Positions 62,168-64,000 of a DNA stretch of 64,000 nucleotides are shown piece after piece; the stretch's first letter is position 1, and the number at the start of each line of letters is the position of its first letter. Below the pieces are notes generated by a model that saw nothing but the letters and a program-made list of their open reading frames with translations, had not been told where the DNA came from and did not search any database. Position numbers and translations under genes: made by a program. The stretch spans positions 1 through 64,000 of the forward strand of contig NZ_JAUQSZ010000011.1 of assembly GCF_030580995.1 (NCBI RefSeq). Direction: 5' to 3'. The stretch comes from Sphingomonas immobilis (GTDB lineage: Bacteria; Pseudomonadota; Alphaproteobacteria; Sphingomonadales; Sphingomonadaceae).

Positions 62168-62196
62168 GCAGCTATTGCGAGTCACTCGCACTGTCA
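62168..62196 (-). promoter_or_regulatory. Promoter of the iron operon with palindrome in the spacer (possible Fur box)
   Basis: On the minus strand TTGACA (62191-62196) is followed by a 17-base spacer and a weak -10 TAGCTG (62168-62173). The spacer contains the perfect odd palindrome TGCGAGTGACTCGCA (62176-62190). Its place in an iron operon promoter fits Fur-type repression, although it differs from the E. coli GATAATGATAATC form. Confidence 0.6.
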
Positions 62197-62199
62197 ACG

Positions 62200-62469
62200 C
62201 TATTGAGAGCGGTTAGCACCGAAATGTTGCGGATTTGCAATGATCCATGTGCGGATCGCGCTGGCGAGATTGGGGGGATCCGGCGCGGCGATGCGCAGCG
62301 CGTCGATCTGCGCAACGAGCGCGCTGAGCGGAAGCGCATGGTCGCGCGCGGCCGCCTCGAGCGCCCGCCAGAAAACGGGTTCGAGGCTGATCGAGGTCGC
62401 GTGCCCGGCGATCGTGACGGAGCGCTTGATGGGGCCGGAAAAGCCGCCGGGAGGGAGCGCCAACGTCAC
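62200..62469 (-). CDS. Ribbon-helix-helix domain protein
   Basis: 89 residues from GTG 62469, whose GTGA overlaps the stop of the membrane protein. A Pro/Gly N-terminus (PPGGFSGPIKRS) precedes VTIAGHATSISLEPVFWRALE, the ribbon plus first helix of RHH_4, and LPLSALVAQIDA, the second helix. Basic residues of the ribbon are at RSVT. A small DNA-binding regulator is likely, but target DNA and partner are unknown. It shares a transcript with the unknown membrane protein. Confidence 0.75.
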   Translation of the reverse strand: MTLALPPGGFSGPIKRSVTIAGHATSISLEPVFWRALEAAARDHALPLSALVAQIDALRIAAPDPPNLASAIRTWIIANPQHFGANRSQ

Positions 62470-63287
62470 GCTGCGCCTGCCCAGCTCTTGGGGGGATCCG
62501 GCAGATTGTTGAGCAACGGGGCGAGCGGATCGACGATGTGGACGAAGGCGAAGTTGGCCAGCAGCAGCAACAGGACGATCCCCGCGGTCCATGCGATCTG
62601 TCGGTGGAAGATCGCGACGGTGATGGCCACCATGAAAAGCACCATAGCCGGCATGCAGATGAAATAGAGCGGCAGCATGATGGCTGCCTGGGCCTTGTCC
62701 GACAGGACGTCCGTCCACTTTCTCACGATCGCGACGACGAAAAGCACCATCAGGCCGATGGCGATCAACAGGTAGGCACCGAAGACAGGATAATAGACGG
62801 CGATGATGCCGATCAACGCGATCATTACGATCGCGGTCGCCCCGAAATATCTGATCTCGGTTTTCTGAAGGTGCGCCATGACGGCTTCGTGCCGCTTCTT
62901 CCGCGCCAGTCTCTCCGCAGTTTCCGGGTAAGAGAACAATATGCTGCGGATAATCCCGAAAATTGTAATGTCGAAGCGCGCATACATGGCGAGGTTGGCG
63001 GTGGAGATCGCCAAGCCGAGAAGCACGATGGCGTTCTGGACCGGCGGTGCGACGTGGATGTGCAGCGCTGAGAACAGCACGTGGAGACAGCCCTGCCACC
63101 ACAAATGCAACTTATGCAGGCTCTGCGAAATCTGAACGAGACTCTGCGCATGCGCGATCATATTGAACGCGCTGATGATACCGAACGTGGCGCTTGCCCG
63201 CATCCACCAGCGTACTGCGGTATGCGGCGGTCGCGGCCTGGGCAATGGCTCCGCGGACGCGCCCGCCAGCTCCGTCCAGTCGCTCAA
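62466..63287 (-). CDS. Unknown polytopic membrane protein
   Basis: 273 residues, about six to seven hydrophobic segments (for example IVLLGLAISTANLAMYA, AIGLMVLFVVAIV, MPAMVLFMVAITVAIF, IVLLLLLANFAFV). A basic loop with ETAERLARKKRHEAVMAHL lies mid-chain. No domain recognised. It overlaps the ribbon-helix-helix gene by 4 bases and follows cobT by 22 bases on the same strand. Confidence 0.75.
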   Translation of the reverse strand: MSDWTELAGASAEPLPRPRPPHTAVRWWMRASATFGIISAFNMIAHAQSLVQISQSLHKLHLWWQGCLHVLFSALHIHVAPPVQNAIVLLGLAISTANLAMYARFDITIFGIIRSILFSYPETAERLARKKRHEAVMAHLQKTEIRYFGATAIVMIALIGIIAVYYPVFGAYLLIAIGLMVLFVVAIVRKWTDVLSDKAQAAIMLPLYFICMPAMVLFMVAITVAIFHRQIAWTAGIVLLLLLANFAFVHIVDPLAPLLNNLPDPPKSWAGAA

Positions 63288-63309
63288 GGCGTGTCGAACC
63301 CGGCGCCGG

Positions 63310-64000
63310 TCACGGCGTATCGAACAAGGCCGCGAGCTGTTCGATGATCGTGCCGCCGAGCTGTTCCGCGTCCATGATCGTGACGGCGCGCTGGTAATAG
63401 CGGGTGACGTCGTGGCCGATGCCGATGGCGACGAGCTCGACCGGCGAGCGGCCTTCGATCCAGCCGATCACCTGGCGCAGATGGCGTTCGAGGTAGCTGC
63501 CCGAATTGACGCTGAGCGTGGAATCGTCGACCGGCGCGCCGTCCGAGATCACCATCATGATCTTGCGCTCCTCGGGCCGGGCGATCAGGCGGCTGTGCGC
63601 CCACAGGAGCGCCTCGCCGTCGATATTCTCCTTGAGCAGCCCTTCACGCATCATCAGGCCGAGGTTGGCCTTTGCGCGGCGCCACGGTTCGTCGGCCTTC
63701 TTGTAGACGATGTGGCGGATGTCGTTGAGGCGGCCGGGCTGCGGCGGGCGGCCGGCGGCGAGCCAGCTCTCGCGGCTCTGCCCGCCCTTCCACGCGCGGG
63801 TCGTGAAGCCGAGGATCTCGACCTTCACGCCGCAGCGTTCCAGCGTGCGCGCGAGGATGTCGGCGCTGATCGCGGCGATCGAGATCGGGCGGCCGCGCAT
63901 CGAGCCCGAATTGTCGATCAGGAGGGTGACGACGGTGTCGCGGAATTCGGTCTCGCGCTCGATCTTGTAGCTCAGCGACAGCGTCGGATTGACGACGATG
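63310..64000 (-). CDS. cobT: Cobaltochelatase subunit CobT, C-terminal part (start outside window)
   Basis: The frame is open from the right edge (…[14 protein letters not shown]) to TGA at 63310, about 229 visible residues. It is the von Willebrand A-like C-terminal domain with the metal-site motif [14 protein letters not shown], then the [13 protein letters not shown] [28 protein letters not shown] and [12 protein letters not shown]. CobT with CobS forms the AAA+/chaperone part of the ATP-dependent cobaltochelatase in aerobic B12 synthesis. The N-terminal part is outside the window. Confidence 0.88.
   Translation of the reverse strand, partial: IVVNPTLSLSYKIERETEFRDTVVTLLIDNSGSMRGRPISIAAISADILARTLERCGVKVEILGFTTRAWKGGQSRESWLAAGRPPQPGRLNDIRHIVYKKADEPWRRAKANLGLMMREGLLKENIDGEALLWAHSRLIARPEERKIMMVISDGAPVDDSTLSVNSGSYLERHLRQVIGWIEGRSPVELVAIGIGHDVTRYYQRAVTIMDAEQLGGTIIEQLAALFDTP

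Overview
The window looks like the chromosome of a GC-rich alphaproteobacterium of the order Sphingomonadales, close to Sphingomonas. The reasons are the protein repertoire (exosortase V cluster, PAS_5 protein, 180-kDa-class NAD-glutamate dehydrogenase, NodT-type efflux lipoprotein, a TonB receptor/Sel1/PiuC operon), very GC-rich third codon positions, and a palindromic GAGCGAAGTCGAAG repeat. This placement is inferred from gene content, with no database search.

Layout. 1-5.7 kb: a DUF2339 membrane protein (cut by the left edge), a DapF-like epimerase, a glycine-zipper protein, a ROK sugar kinase, a PilZ protein and a double-barrel OmpW protein. 5.8-15.2 kb: a dense signalling block. An alpha-oxoamine-synthase-type PLP enzyme, a single-domain receiver and a membrane histidine kinase with a decayed ATPase domain run leftward. 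A related but intact kinase, a hybrid kinase, two paralogous receivers and a GGDEF-EAL protein run rightward. The plan recalls the Cqs/Lqs alpha-hydroxyketone autoinducer systems and is the best candidate here for an undescribed system. 15.2-22.6 kb: a tripartite RND efflux operon with its TetR regulator and three matching operators. The pump gene is interrupted by one in-frame TGA.

22.7-32.3 kb: an aspartyl-protease/TPR protein, an AI-2E-type permease, exosortase V with EpsI and an EpsD-like isomerase, a YgiB/YgiC-like pair, a Pit phosphate transporter and a CorA/ZntB-like transporter, many with 4-base overlapping starts and stops. 32.5-50.5 kb: a surface-polysaccharide locus, visibly richer in A+T than its flanks. 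It has an ABC-2 exporter (KpsM/KpsT-like), a KpsE-like chain-length/export protein, a Wza-like outer-membrane lipoprotein, four glycosyltransferase genes, four methyltransferases (one with a long N-terminal coiled coil) and a CDP-alcohol phosphatidyltransferase. Next to it lie a decayed gene and a tRNA-Thr.

51.7-64 kb: a PAS_5 protein, the giant NAD-glutamate dehydrogenase, a 47-residue membrane protein, an iron-uptake operon (TonB receptor, Sel1 protein, PiuC hydroxylase) with a palindrome in its promoter spacer, a ribbon-helix-helix protein, an unknown membrane protein and the C-terminal part of CobT, cut by the right edge.

Working together: the exporter, glycosyltransferases and methyltransferases probably build and cap an exported glycan. 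The kinase/receiver/c-di-GMP block could tie a self-made lipid-like signal to surface behaviour; that link is inference.
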